A stretch of DNA of 64,000 bases from contig NZ_NESI01000002.1 of assembly GCF_002778325.1 (NCBI RefSeq), positions 1 through 64,000 on the forward strand, written 5' to 3'. The stretch comes from Limnohabitans sp. B9-3. GTDB lineage: Bacteria; Pseudomonadota; Gammaproteobacteria; Burkholderiales; Burkholderiaceae_C. A program made the translations under genes and the position numbers. The notes under the pieces were generated by a model. It saw only the letters and a list, made by a program, of their open reading frames with translations. It was not told the origin of the DNA and did not search any database. Shown here in pieces: positions 15,339 through 24,827 of the stretch. Positions within the stretch are counted from its first letter, which is position 1; each line of letters opens with the position of its first letter.

Positions 15339-17459
15339 TCACGCCTGCTGGCGGGGTGGAATGGTTGGTGGAATGAACATGCGGTAACCACCCACTCGCT
15401 TCACATACGCCAACAACTCCCCAAAAAACGGATGCCTGCACAACGTGGACGAATCGCCCACCAGCAGCAACTTGCGCCGTGCGCGGGTCATGCCCACGTT
15501 CATGCGACGGATGTCAGACAAAAAGCCGATCTCGCCTTGGGGGTTGCTGCGCGTCAAGGTGATGGCGATGATGTCGCGCTCTTGGCCCTGAAACGAATCA
15601 ACGGTGCCCACGCTGAGCCTGCGTTGCAGCAGCCAATCGTTCAGCACGGCGCTGTCTTCGATGGCGTCTTTCAAATAGTTGATTTGGGCGCGGTACGGTG
15701 CAATCACGCCAATGCTGAGCGGGCGCTGATCTGGGTCGCTGGGTTCGCCGGGTTCCGACAGTTGGGCCAGCAGCTGCGCCAGGCGCTCCAGCAGCAAGTG
15801 GGCTTCTTCGGGGTTGGCGGTTGATCGGCTTTCGGGGATGGCCAGTTCCGAAAAGCCGCAGCCCGCTGTGTCGATGAATTCCACAGGCAGGTCGGGTGCA
15901 AAACGCGGGTCATCAAAGCGCGGGTCATACGCGGCCAAGTCGGCATGGCGTACGCTGGGGTGCGCCACCAATTGGCTGCCATAAAACTTCTCAGAGCTGA
16001 ACCCCATGATCTGCGCGTGCATGCGGTATTGCACCTTCAGCATGCGGGCCGTGTTGGGTTGGCGCTGGATGCACTTTTCAAACAAGGTTTCGCGCAGGCC
16101 TTCGCGGGCGGCTTTTTCGCTTTTCACCGTGGGCGGCAGCTGGTGGTGGTCGCCCGCCAACACCAGGCGCTGGCCTTTGGCAATGGGAATCCAGCAACCC
16201 GGCTCCAGGGCCTGGGCGGCTTCGTCGATGAAGACGGTCTCAAAGCCCAGGTGGCGAATGGTGCGGTGGCTGGCGCCCACCAGCGTGCAGGTGATGACTT
16301 GCACCGATTCGAGCACGTCTTCGGTCATGAAGCGCTCCAAATCGTCGGCGGCTTGGCGCAGCGTGCGGGCTTCTTCTCGCAGCCATTGGCGGCGCTCTCG
16401 CTCTTCAAAACCAAAGTTGCGTACACGTCCGCTGGCAGCCTCTCGGTGCTGCTCGGCGGTTTGGCGCATCGCATGCATCTTGGCGTAGCTGGCGTGGGCC
16501 ATCACCCCGGCGTCCAGCGTGTGCTTGAGCAGCAGCTCCGACACGCGGCTGGGGTTGCCCAGGCGGATCACATTCACACCGCGCTCGGCTAGCTTTTCGG
16601 TCAGCAGGTCCACGGCGGTGTTCGAGGGGGCGCACACCAGCACACGCCGTTCGCGCCGGATGGTTTCCAGAATGGCTTGCACCAGCGTGGTGGTTTTGCC
16701 CGTGCCGGGCGGGCCGTGGATGATGGCCACGTCTTGCGCCGTGACCACATGGCGCACAGCGGCCAGCTGCGAGTCGTTGAGCGCACAGGGGTAAAACAGG
16801 TCGTCGCCTTGGGGCTCGCGAAAGCGGGCAGCCTTCGCGCCCAGCAGCACGTCGCGCAGTTCGGCCAAGCGGTTGCCGTGTGCGGCCATGACCGCGCTCA
16901 GGGCCTGGTTCATCTCGCGGTAGCTGACCTCGTCAAAGGTCAGGTCAATGCCTAACGTGTTGCCGTTTGGGGTGCTTCCGTTTAGGGTGCTGCCGTCCCG
17001 CACCCAGTCGGGTAGCGCTTCTTTGGTGGTGGCCAGCACCAGCTTGTTGCGCCGCACGCGGGTCACCACGCCGCTCACCACGGGTCGATCTGATGCCGAA
17101 TGTGTGCCCGAATAGCCGGTCGCATTGCTGAACAGCGCCGCAGCAGCCCCCACCTGGAACAAATGCAGGTCTTGCCGATGCGCCGGGCGCTCCAGCTCCA
17201 GCACCACCTTGCCGCCAAAACCGATGTCTTCTTGGGTGATGGTGACGGGGTACCAAGTCAAGCCACGCCGACGGCGCTCTTTGATGCTGGCACTGGCGTT
17301 TTTGAGCTTGAACTGCGCCTGGTCTTCCTGTTGCTCCAGTTGCATGAGTGCGCGCACATGGCGTAACTCACTTTGAACATCATGTTGAACAGCGCTAGGG
17401 GCGGTGGGTGTCAGATCTTGGTCGGCCAAAGGTGTGGGGGTATTCCGAATTTTTGTCAA
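15339..17459 (-). CDS. SF1B helicase, IGHMBP2/Dna2-like
   Basis: A 706-residue superfamily 1 helicase. Motifs in order: HGPPGTGKTTT (I), APSNTAVD (Ia), FIDEAAQALEP (II), LAGDHHQLPPTV (III), VQYRMHAQIM (IV), GVIAPYRAQI (V), and SFQGQERDIIAIT followed by MNVGMTRARRKLLLVGD (VI). The N-terminal about 200 residues resemble the beta-barrel/stalk of IGHMBP2-type enzymes. Probably a 5'-to-3' RNA/DNA helicase; the cellular role in bacteria is poorly defined. It is a single gene, convergent with folB. Confidence 0.88.
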   Translation of the reverse strand: MTKIRNTPTPLADQDLTPTAPSAVQHDVQSELRHVRALMQLEQQEDQAQFKLKNASASIKERRRRGLTWYPVTITQEDIGFGGKVVLELERPAHRQDLHLFQVGAAAALFSNATGYSGTHSASDRPVVSGVVTRVRRNKLVLATTKEALPDWVRDGSTLNGSTPNGNTLGIDLTFDEVSYREMNQALSAVMAAHGNRLAELRDVLLGAKAARFREPQGDDLFYPCALNDSQLAAVRHVVTAQDVAIIHGPPGTGKTTTLVQAILETIRRERRVLVCAPSNTAVDLLTEKLAERGVNVIRLGNPSRVSELLLKHTLDAGVMAHASYAKMHAMRQTAEQHREAASGRVRNFGFEERERRQWLREEARTLRQAADDLERFMTEDVLESVQVITCTLVGASHRTIRHLGFETVFIDEAAQALEPGCWIPIAKGQRLVLAGDHHQLPPTVKSEKAAREGLRETLFEKCIQRQPNTARMLKVQYRMHAQIMGFSSEKFYGSQLVAHPSVRHADLAAYDPRFDDPRFAPDLPVEFIDTAGCGFSELAIPESRSTANPEEAHLLLERLAQLLAQLSEPGEPSDPDQRPLSIGVIAPYRAQINYLKDAIEDSAVLNDWLLQRRLSVGTVDSFQGQERDIIAITLTRSNPQGEIGFLSDIRRMNVGMTRARRKLLLVGDSSTLCRHPFFGELLAYVKRVGGYRMFIPPTIPPRQQA

Positions 17460-17618
17460 AGGAGCGAATGTTTATTCTGTCATGCCCCTGATTCAGTAGA
17501 CAACAGACAGCACGACTGCTGTTCAGAAATTGGCAAGGCTTCGTAGCCGAGCGGGAACGCCTGATTTCGCGATAGGCTGTGTGATCAACAAAAAAATCAG
17601 AACAGCCTAAAAGCGAAC

Positions 17619-18395
17619 TTAAACAAAATAGGCGCCGCCGTCCACCACCAGTGTTTGGCCCGTCATGAATGCCGAGTCGAGTCCCATCAAAAAACTGACC
17701 GCACCTTGCAGGTCTTGGGGCAACTGGTCGCGCTTCAAGGCTCGCGCATTTTTTCCGATGTCTCGGAATTTTTCGACGTGCTCTTTGTTCAGCAAAATCC
17801 CTTCGCTCAAGGTGAAGCCCGGGGCGACCGCATTCACCCTGATGCCACGATCGCCCAACTCGCGTGCCAAGGTTCTGGTCATGGCAATCACAGCGCCTTT
17901 GCTGCAGACATAGTGGGGCATGCCTGTGACGCCCTTGAGCGGGGAGGTGGAGGCGATGTTGACGATGGCGCCGCCGCCATGAGCTGCCAGCAAGGGGGCC
18001 ACTTTTTGGGTGCCAAGGAAGGGGCCGTAGGTGTTGACTTCCATCACCTGCATCCATTCGTCGCGGGTGACTTGTTCAAAATTCTGCATTTCTAGGCTGG
18101 CAAACAGGGCGGCATTGTTGACCAACCCATGCAGGGTTTGGCCGGATACCACGATGTCTTGGAGCAGCCCATCCCAGTCACTGGCTTGGGTGACATTGGC
18201 TGTGTAGCCTTTGGCTGAAAAGCCCTCATGTACCAGTTGTTCGGCCGAATGCTCAGCCCCGACCGTATCGACAATGACTACATGAAACCCATCTTGGGCC
18301 AGTCGCTGCGCAAATGCGTGCCCAATGCCGCGTGCTCCGCCGGTCACGATCACGGCCAGCGCAGAGCCATTTTTTGTCGTTTTTAATGAAGTCAT
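17619..18395 (-). CDS. Short-chain dehydrogenase/reductase
   Basis: A 258-residue classical SDR. Cofactor motif TGGARGIG, structural NNAA, catalytic Ser in NIASTSPL, and Y-x-x-x-K as YVCSK. The acidic residue after beta-2 (VDT) suggests NAD preference. It is transcribed after the TetR gene (36-base gap) and may oxidise an alcohol or acyl intermediate in the neighbouring catabolic cluster. Specific substrate unknown. Confidence 0.85.
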   Translation of the reverse strand: MTSLKTTKNGSALAVIVTGGARGIGHAFAQRLAQDGFHVVIVDTVGAEHSAEQLVHEGFSAKGYTANVTQASDWDGLLQDIVVSGQTLHGLVNNAALFASLEMQNFEQVTRDEWMQVMEVNTYGPFLGTQKVAPLLAAHGGGAIVNIASTSPLKGVTGMPHYVCSKGAVIAMTRTLARELGDRGIRVNAVAPGFTLSEGILLNKEHVEKFRDIGKNARALKRDQLPQDLQGAVSFLMGLDSAFMTGQTLVVDGGAYFV

Positions 18396-18431
18396 CCGAA
18401 CTTTCTGAAGGGTTGAAAAAATCCACCCAAG

Positions 18432-19133
18432 CTAAATTTTCTTGGGTGGCTGGGAAGTCTGAATGTCGATGGCCCTGAATCCGGCCGCTGCAAATTGAAC
18501 CAACTGGTCGACCAATTCTGCGGTGTCTTGGTGGTTGATCATGCCGTGCGTCAATTTTTGGACGCTCTTGGTGCGAGGGCGCGATGCGGTCAACGCAGCC
18601 CCCACCAAAAAGTACAAGCGCCACACCAAGCTGCTGCGGCTAGCTTTGGGCAAGCAGCGCTCGAGCAGGCACAAAAAGCACTCGTTCATTTCGTCATAAA
18701 GATCCAAAATGATTTGTTCAGACAGCTTGTCGTATTCGGCGCTCAGTGTCAGTGACAACGACACCACAGGCGATGCATTCTTGGACTTGGGCATCAAGAA
18801 CATAGGTGCGACCCAAGCGCGAACCACATCTTCCACGGTGATGTCAGCTTGCTTTTCTAGCGCTGCGAACTGCGCCATCCTGGTGGCATTCAAGGGGCGC
18901 ACAAAGGATTCCAGAACACCTTTGAACAAGCCTTCCTTGTCACCGAAATAATAGGAAATCAAGGCGGAGTTGGCCTCAGCCTCTCGCGCAATTTCGCGGA
19001 TTGACACGCCTGAAAAACCTTTGCGAACAAACAACTCTTTGGCCGCTTTCAGTAGGCGTTCTTTGGTGTCCTGCTCAGCAGGCGCCGAGGCGGCTGGCAG
19101 TCCTTGGGCTGGCATGGTTTTGTTCTTTCGCAT
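18432..19133 (-). CDS. TetR family transcriptional regulator
   Basis: A 233-residue TetR protein. The N-terminal HTH is at about 20-65 (KERLLKAAKELFVRKGFSGV, then SIREIA and NSALISYYFGDKEGLF). The C-terminal ligand domain has the CgmR/YcdC-like EYDKLSEQI pattern. The start at 19133 was preferred to a longer frame at 19187 that adds a Cys-rich, non-TetR leader. It is divergent from the luciferase-like gene, with a perfect palindrome between them, so it probably represses both sides. Confidence 0.85.
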   Translation of the reverse strand: MRKNKTMPAQGLPAASAPAEQDTKERLLKAAKELFVRKGFSGVSIREIAREAEANSALISYYFGDKEGLFKGVLESFVRPLNATRMAQFAALEKQADITVEDVVRAWVAPMFLMPKSKNASPVVSLSLTLSAEYDKLSEQIILDLYDEMNECFLCLLERCLPKASRSSLVWRLYFLVGAALTASRPRTKSVQKLTHGMINHQDTAELVDQLVQFAAAGFRAIDIQTSQPPKKI

Positions 19134-19266
19134 GGTCGAAATCGTACAGGGTCCGCCGCAGGTCAGGGCATGCGCACCAAGCCTCATTCACCGGCTGGGC
19201 ACCTAGGGAATCCCCTCGTGCTTCAGGGCTATCACACTGAAACAAGTCTATTTATGATCGCATGAA

Positions 19267-19281
19267 TTAATCAGTGATTAA
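19267..19281. promoter_or_regulatory. Candidate TetR operator palindrome
   Basis: TTAATCA-G-TGATTAA is a perfect 15-base dyad (7-base arms, one-base centre). It ends 3 bases before the Shine-Dalgarno of the luciferase-like gene and lies upstream of the divergent tetR. Size and position suit a TetR dimer. Confidence 0.55.
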
Positions 19282-19295
19282 GAAAAGGGTTGACT

Positions 19296-20324
19296 ATGAA
19301 ATTCGGAATCTTTGACCAAAACGATGACTCGGGTCGCCCGCTGCATCTTCAGTACGAACAGCGTCTGGAATTGACAGAGATGTATGACCAGGGAGGATTT
19401 CATTGTTACCACCTGAGCGAGCACCATGCCACGCCTCTGAGCATGGGCCCTTCCCAAAGTGTCTTCCTCTCTGCGGTGGCGCAAAGAACACGTCGCATCA
19501 AGCTGTGCCCCTTGGTTTATCTCTTGCCGATTCATCACCCCGTGAAATTGGCCGAAGAAATTTGTATGTTGGACCAGTTGGCGCAAGGTCGTTTCCAGTT
19601 CGGTGTGGGTCGCGGTGCGAATCCGCACGAACTCGATGCCTTGGGGTTTGACTCGGCTTCTGCGGGGGAGGCTTATGCCGAGGCTTTTGAGATTTTGATG
19701 AAGTACTTTTCATCGGATGTGCTCAATCACCCTGGCAAATTTTGGAACATCCAAAACATGCCAGTCACCATGAAACCCTTCCAGTTGCCCCATCCACCGG
19801 TTTGGTATGCGGTGGGCACGGCCGACTCAGCGGTATGGCCTGCCCAAAATAAAGTCAACATCATTTGTGGTGGTCCAGAAAGCAAAGTGGGTGACATCAG
19901 TGACCGCTACCGCCAAGAAGCTGCGGCCAGTCAAGGTGCAGGTTCAGAAGAGGCTCTGATTGGCATTTACCGAAACGTCGTGGTGGCCGATACGGACGAA
20001 GAAGCCATGGCCATTGCTGAAAGCGCATGGCCCAGTTTTTATGACAGCTTTTACAAACTTTGGCGTGTTCACGGCACAGAGCCGCAGCGTGTCAAATTGA
20101 GTCCCTCCTACGCTGACATGGTGGCCAGCGGACACGCGGTGGCAGGGTCGCCGCAAACCGTGGCCAGGGTCTTGAGCCAAAAAGCGCATGATGGCCGGCT
20201 CAACTACCTGGTTGGGCAATTCATGTTCGGCAACTTGCCACATGCGCACGCCAAGCGCTCGGTTGAGTTGTTTTCGCGCGAGGTCATGCCACGGGTTGAG
20301 GAGGCCTCCAAAGCCTGGCTCTGA
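19296..20324 (+). CDS. Luciferase-like (LLM class) flavin-dependent monooxygenase
   Basis: A 342-residue bacterial-luciferase-fold oxidoreductase (TIM barrel, FMNH2-dependent). The opening KFGIFDQND and the SEHHATPLSMGPSQ segment are typical of the alkanal-monooxygenase-like group, as is GRFQFGVGRG. ATG 19296 has AAAAGGG 6 bases upstream. It is divergent from tetR-SDR and ends at a strong bidirectional terminator. Likely two-component, needing a separate flavin reductase that is not seen nearby. Confidence 0.85.
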   Translation: MKFGIFDQNDDSGRPLHLQYEQRLELTEMYDQGGFHCYHLSEHHATPLSMGPSQSVFLSAVAQRTRRIKLCPLVYLLPIHHPVKLAEEICMLDQLAQGRFQFGVGRGANPHELDALGFDSASAGEAYAEAFEILMKYFSSDVLNHPGKFWNIQNMPVTMKPFQLPHPPVWYAVGTADSAVWPAQNKVNIICGGPESKVGDISDRYRQEAAASQGAGSEEALIGIYRNVVVADTDEEAMAIAESAWPSFYDSFYKLWRVHGTEPQRVKLSPSYADMVASGHAVAGSPQTVARVLSQKAHDGRLNYLVGQFMFGNLPHAHAKRSVELFSREVMPRVEEASKAWL

Positions 20325-20339
20325 ACAGCCCATAAAAAA

Positions 20340-20377
20340 GCGGGTGGATGTTGAACACATCCACCCGCATATTTTTT
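20340..20377. terminator. Bidirectional Rho-independent terminator
   Basis: GCGGGTGGATGT (20340-20351) and ACATCCACCCGC (20357-20368) form a perfect 12-bp stem around TGAAC. An A-run lies to the left and ATATTTTTT to the right, so it works on both strands. It separates the luciferase-like gene from the convergent Liv operon. Confidence 0.9.
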
Positions 20378-20387
20378 GCCGATCACA

Positions 20388-21584
20388 TCAGCGAGGAATG
20401 TTCAGGAATTTCCAAACTTTTTTGTCAACGTCCGCGGCCAACACCGTGGTGGGCACATGGCCGTCACCGGTATCGCGCATGGTGTATTTGTAGGCGCCGC
20501 TGAAGGTTTTGAGTTTCAGGAATTCGCTTTTGATGGACTCGCGTGCACTCTTGGGATCGGTGTTGCCGTCGATGCCAGCGCGCCGCATGATGTCCGCGTA
20601 AAGCAACACGCCATCGTAGCCAATGGCCCAGTTCGCGACGTTGAAGGGCGCGCCCAATGAGGCATCGGCACGCTGCAGAGCACGTTTGGCCATGTTGGCG
20701 TACACCGCTGGATCGTTGACCCCCGGAGGGCCAGCCTCGTTGGTCGAGAAGCCAATGACGTGCCAATTGCGGCCGTTTTCACCCACGATGTTGATGAAAG
20801 GCCCTGACCACAAAATGCTGGTGTTGAGGACCGGAACCTTGACGCCTTGGACGGTCAGATCTTTGGCCAGCAAGGTAGCCTGGGCTGGGAATGCAGCTGC
20901 CAAAATGGCATCTGGATTGGCCCCTTTGATCTGAATGGCCGCGGCGGATAGGTCTGTTGCCCGCGATGAAAACTCGATCACTTCCACAACTTCCAGACCC
21001 ATTTGTTTGGCCAGCGCTGCATAGGCATCGGCACTGGCTTTGCTGGAGGCTTCGCGCACATCGGCAACGATCACGACTTTTTTGACTTTGGGGTAGGCCT
21101 TCAAAAAGTCTTTCATGCCTTCTGGCATCAAGGTGTCGTCTGCCGGCTGAAGGCGAATCGTCCAAGGCTTGATCGTGATACCGGGCTTGACCGCGTTCAC
21201 GCTGATGGCGGGCATGCTGAGTTGGTTGGCCAAGGGACTGACGGTCTCCCATTGGGTGCCGGTCATGGGACCTACAACGCCAAAGTGTCCTTCGCTGGTG
21301 AATTTGCGAAACAGCAAAACAGCTTGGCCGGGATCGGTTTGGGAATCACCGACATCCACTTGCAACAAACTGCCATTGATGCCCCCTTTGGCGTTGATGT
21401 CCTCCACGGCCATTTTGACGATGAGATCCTGGGACTTGCCATAGCTTCCCAGTGGCCCAGTCAGCGGGGTGATCAGGCCAATTTTGATGGGTGGCTTTGG
21501 CTGCGCCATGACGGATAACGAGGTCACTGCCAAAGCGACGCTTGTCAGCGTGATGCTCAGCAGTTTTCTTTTGCTTGGGGTCAT
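20388..21584 (-). CDS. Branched-chain-type ABC substrate-binding protein (LivK-like)
   Basis: A 398-residue periplasmic binding protein with a Sec signal peptide (hydrophobic core about 8-25, SVMAQ). The KIGLITPLTGPLGSYGKSQ opening is the signature of the HAAT/Liv Peripla_BP_6 family. In Comamonadaceae such proteins often bind aromatic acids or amides rather than amino acids. It is the last gene of the minus-strand Liv operon and abuts the strong terminator, an unusual place for the binding protein, which often comes first. Confidence 0.85.
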   Translation of the reverse strand: MTPSKRKLLSITLTSVALAVTSLSVMAQPKPPIKIGLITPLTGPLGSYGKSQDLIVKMAVEDINAKGGINGSLLQVDVGDSQTDPGQAVLLFRKFTSEGHFGVVGPMTGTQWETVSPLANQLSMPAISVNAVKPGITIKPWTIRLQPADDTLMPEGMKDFLKAYPKVKKVVIVADVREASSKASADAYAALAKQMGLEVVEVIEFSSRATDLSAAAIQIKGANPDAILAAAFPAQATLLAKDLTVQGVKVPVLNTSILWSGPFINIVGENGRNWHVIGFSTNEAGPPGVNDPAVYANMAKRALQRADASLGAPFNVANWAIGYDGVLLYADIMRRAGIDGNTDPKSARESIKSEFLKLKTFSGAYKYTMRDTGDGHVPTTVLAADVDKKVWKFLNIPR

Positions 21585-21620
21585 CGTGAGTCTCCTGTTT
21601 GAGGTGGTTGGGAATTCAAG

Positions 21621-22466
21621 TCAACGATCCAGCTGAGTTTTGAAAGCATCGGCCATTTCAAAACCCGTCAAGATGCTTTGGTGGCGCTCTTCAATCACCG
21701 ACTTCATGGCGCTGTCGGTGAAGATGAAGAACTCTTTGTTTTGGATGGCCTGCCAGATGCGACGGGCAACGAATTCGGGGCTGACACCCACCGTACTCAA
21801 TGTCTGTGCCAAAAATGCTTGTTCGGGTCGGTTTGTGGGACCGCCCAAACGGGGTGGTCTGCTCACGGCGCTGCCGAAGTCACTGTCCACAGCGCCAGGA
21901 CACAAGACGGAGACGGTGACATGGCTATCTGCAAGCTCATTTCTCAACCCCTCAGACATGGCCACCACGGCATACTTGGTCATGGAGTAGGCGCCTGTTA
22001 ACCAGTTGGGATTGACTTGCAAACCACCGATCGACGCGGTGTTGATGAAATGCGCTGCTTGTCCGTGTTGGCGCATGCGCGGCAGGATGTGGTGAATGCT
22101 GTGAACAATGCTTTTGATGTTGACATCGATGACCCATTGCCAGTCTCGCAAGCTCATCTGTGCCATGGGCACACCGTGCATGGCGACCCCCGCGTTGTTG
22201 AAAGACAGGTGGATCTCGCCAAATGCTTGCTCGGTGAAATCGGCCAGGGCTTTGACGGACTCCGGGTCGGACACGTCCGTCAAGAAGGCTTTTGCACTCA
22301 AGCCTTCACTCAGGCACTTTTGCAGACTTTGCTCGAGCAAATCCGATTGGATGTCTGCCAAGACCACATGCATGCCCTGGCGCGCCAGCAGCAGTGCGGT
22401 GGCGGCCCCGATGCCCGAGGCAGCCCCCGTCACGATCGCTGTTTTTGAGGTTGGAAGGGTAGTCAT
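21621..22466 (-). CDS. Short-chain dehydrogenase/reductase inside the Liv operon
   Basis: A 281-residue SDR with TGAASGIG, NNAGVAMHG, the catalytic Ser in NTASIGGL and Y-x-x-x-K as YSMTK. D in LADIQSD suggests NAD. It lies between livF (20-base gap) and the binding protein (36-base gap), so it is almost surely co-transcribed with the transporter and acts on an imported compound or derivative. Substrate unknown. Confidence 0.85.
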   Translation of the reverse strand: MTTLPTSKTAIVTGAASGIGAATALLLARQGMHVVLADIQSDLLEQSLQKCLSEGLSAKAFLTDVSDPESVKALADFTEQAFGEIHLSFNNAGVAMHGVPMAQMSLRDWQWVIDVNIKSIVHSIHHILPRMRQHGQAAHFINTASIGGLQVNPNWLTGAYSMTKYAVVAMSEGLRNELADSHVTVSVLCPGAVDSDFGSAVSRPPRLGGPTNRPEQAFLAQTLSTVGVSPEFVARRIWQAIQNKEFFIFTDSAMKSVIEERHQSILTGFEMADAFKTQLDR

Positions 22467-22486
22467 AGGGAATCAGGCTGCGGCAT

Positions 22487-23209
22487 TCATGCGGCATGCC
22501 CCATGTAACTGGCCATGACACGAGGGTCCACCATCAAGTCACGCGCCAAGCCCTGTAAGGTGAATTCGCCGTGTGTCAAAACCATGGCCCGGTGTGACAA
22601 CGCCAAGGCACGTTTGACATTCTGTTCCACCAACAAAATGGCCACACCAGCATCACGCAGTTCTGCCAAAGCATGGAAGACTTCTTTGGTGATCAATGGC
22701 GACAGGCCCATGGAGGGTTCATCGATCAACAGCAATTGCGGGCGATTGATGATGGCACGGGCCACCGACAACATTTGTTGTTCACCGCCTGACAAGTTGC
22801 CAGCCCATTGGTCCGCCCGTTCTTTCAGTCTGGGAAACCTGGCGTAAACTTTTTCGAGCGCCAATTCAAAGGGTTCTGCACTTGGGCGAATTTCCCATGC
22901 CAGTTGCAAATTCTCTTTCACCATCAGGGTTTGCAAAGTGCCCCGTCCTTCAGGCACATGCAGCATGCCCAGGCGGGCTAATTCATGCGTGGATGTTTTT
23001 GAAATGTCATGACCTAAAAATGATGCACGGCCTGATGACAAAGGCAGGAGGCTGGAGATGGCGCGCATCAAACTGGTCTTGCCCGCACCATTGGCACCCA
23101 CAACAGCCACGGTCTCGCCTTCCCGAACTTCCAGCGATACGCCACGCAGCGCGCGAATGGGGCCATAACTGGCCGACAGGTCCGTGACAGAAAGAAGAAT
23201 TTTGCTCAT
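22487..23209 (-). CDS. livF: Liv-type ABC transporter ATPase
   Basis: A 240-residue ATPase. Walker A VGANGAGKTS, signature LSGGEQQM, Walker B LLLIDEP followed by SMGLSP (typical LivF), H-loop VEQN. The start overlaps the livG stop by 4 bases. It energises uptake together with LivG. Confidence 0.92.
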   Translation of the reverse strand: MSKILLSVTDLSASYGPIRALRGVSLEVREGETVAVVGANGAGKTSLMRAISSLLPLSSGRASFLGHDISKTSTHELARLGMLHVPEGRGTLQTLMVKENLQLAWEIRPSAEPFELALEKVYARFPRLKERADQWAGNLSGGEQQMLSVARAIINRPQLLLIDEPSMGLSPLITKEVFHALAELRDAGVAILLVEQNVKRALALSHRAMVLTHGEFTLQGLARDLMVDPRVMASYMGHAA

Positions 23210-24000
23210 GGTTGATCACCTTCTGATTCGATGCCCAGATAGGCGCGCAGAACTTCTGGGTGCTTCAGAACAATCTCGGGACTGCCTTGGGCAATTTTTT
23301 TACCGTAGTCCATGGCCAAGATGCGGTCGGACAATTGGCGAATCAAATTCATGTCGTGCTCAATCAGCATGACGGCACCCACATGGGCGCGAATTTTTTG
23401 AACGTCATGAATCAGTTGCTGCGTTTCTGAGTCGTTCATGCCGGCCGCAGGCTCATCGAGCAGCAGCAATTTGGGCGAACCGGCCAATGCCCGCACGATC
23501 TCCAGTCGTCGTGCATCGCCATACGACAGTGAGGCTGCGGATTGATTCGCTTTGTCAGCCAGTTGAAGCAAGGACAGCCAATGCATGGCCTTCTCCATCA
23601 CCTCCCGGCGATGCTGCCCCGGCCAAATCGATCGCCAAGGGTGCTCAGTGAACACCTTGAAAGCCACCAGCACGTTTTCAAGAACACTCATGCGCTTGAA
23701 CAAACGGATGTTCTGAAATGTGCGGCCTACCCCCATGCGACCGATGTGGTGCATGGGCCTGTGTGTGATCTCCGTGTCACCCAAATGGATATGGCCTGAG
23801 GTCGCCCGGTAAAAACCGGTGATGGTGTTGATCAATGCCGTCTTGCCCGCCCCGTTGGGACCGATGATGCCCAAAATCTCACCGGGCAAGACTTCCAAAT
23901 CGATGCCATCGATGGCTTTGACGCCGCCAAAATGTTTGCACAGATCGGTCACCTTCAAAACAGGAGAGATGACCGCTGTGTGGGGGGTGGAGGTGTTCAT
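23206..24000 (-). CDS. livG: Liv-type ABC transporter ATPase
   Basis: A 264-residue ATPase. Walker A GPNGAGKTA, the LivG-type insertion around RTFQNIRLFKRMSVLENVLV, signature LSYGDARR (the LivG variant of LSGGQ), Walker B LLLLDEPAAGMN and H-loop IEHD. Overlaps its neighbours by 4 bases on both sides. Confidence 0.92.
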   Translation of the reverse strand: MNTSTPHTAVISPVLKVTDLCKHFGGVKAIDGIDLEVLPGEILGIIGPNGAGKTALINTITGFYRATSGHIHLGDTEITHRPMHHIGRMGVGRTFQNIRLFKRMSVLENVLVAFKVFTEHPWRSIWPGQHRREVMEKAMHWLSLLQLADKANQSAASLSYGDARRLEIVRALAGSPKLLLLDEPAAGMNDSETQQLIHDVQKIRAHVGAVMLIEHDMNLIRQLSDRILAMDYGKKIAQGSPEIVLKHPEVLRAYLGIESEGDQP

Positions 24001-24827
24001 GATTCAAGACCTCGCTTTTTGAAACGTGTGGTCAGCGTTCGGAATGCCAGCAAGCCTTGCGGCCTGAACAACAACATGATCAGAATCGCCAAACCAAAAA
24101 CCGTAGGGCGCCAGTCTGCGAGGACCCTGAAATACTCGGGCAGCAGCGTCATGACTGCGGCGCCTAGCAAAGGCCCCCACAGGTTGTTGGCCCCGCCCAG
24201 CACAACATAAAGCACCACGTAAACGGACAGCAACACATCGAAACTTTCTGGACGAACAAAGTTCATGTAATGCCCATACAGCGAGCCCGCGACCGCAGCG
24301 ATGGCAGCGCCTGCAGAGAAACCGATCAAGCGCACGGCCGTCACATTGATGCCCAATGAGGCCGCCACACGATCGTCTTCGCGAACGGCATCACAGATGC
24401 GTTGCAGTGGGCTGTAAGACAGTGCCACCAAAAAGCTGCCCACAAACGCCAGTGCAATCAAAACACTGTTGAGGTCAGCCCCAACCATGCCACCAAAGCC
24501 CGAAACAGCGCCCACGTATTTGACGTTTTCGATGACGACACGAACGCAGAAGGTGATGCCCAAGGTGACCAAGATGAGGTAGATGCCGCGCTGGCGCAGT
24601 GCGGGGTAACCCAAAATTGCCGCCAAGACAGCCGCACCCGCTGCGGCGACCAAGGTCGAGGGCAAAAGGGGCCAGCCAAATTTGACGGTCAAAACGCCCG
24701 CGCCGTAACAGCCAATGGCCATGAAGGCGCCTTGGGCAAACGACAAACTGCCGGTCAGCAAGACCGTGTAAACACTCCAGGCCAACAAGACGTTGATGCC
24801 CGCAAAAAACAGGTGATCTGCAATCAT
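23997..24827 (-). CDS. livM: Liv-type ABC transporter permease
   Basis: A 276-residue inner-membrane permease with about eight hydrophobic segments and the LivM signature around RICDAVREDDRVAASLGINV. It pairs with LivH and overlaps it by 4 bases. Confidence 0.92.
   Translation of the reverse strand: MIADHLFFAGINVLLAWSVYTVLLTGSLSFAQGAFMAIGCYGAGVLTVKFGWPLLPSTLVAAAGAAVLAAILGYPALRQRGIYLILVTLGITFCVRVVIENVKYVGAVSGFGGMVGADLNSVLIALAFVGSFLVALSYSPLQRICDAVREDDRVAASLGINVTAVRLIGFSAGAAIAAVAGSLYGHYMNFVRPESFDVLLSVYVVLYVVLGGANNLWGPLLGAAVMTLLPEYFRVLADWRPTVFGLAILIMLLFRPQGLLAFRTLTTRFKKRGLES

Noticed and set aside
17574-17608. AGGCTGT / ACAGCCT inverted repeat after the SDR gene
   Set aside because: 7-bp arms around a 21-base loop without a clean T-run on the minus strand; too weak to call a terminator.
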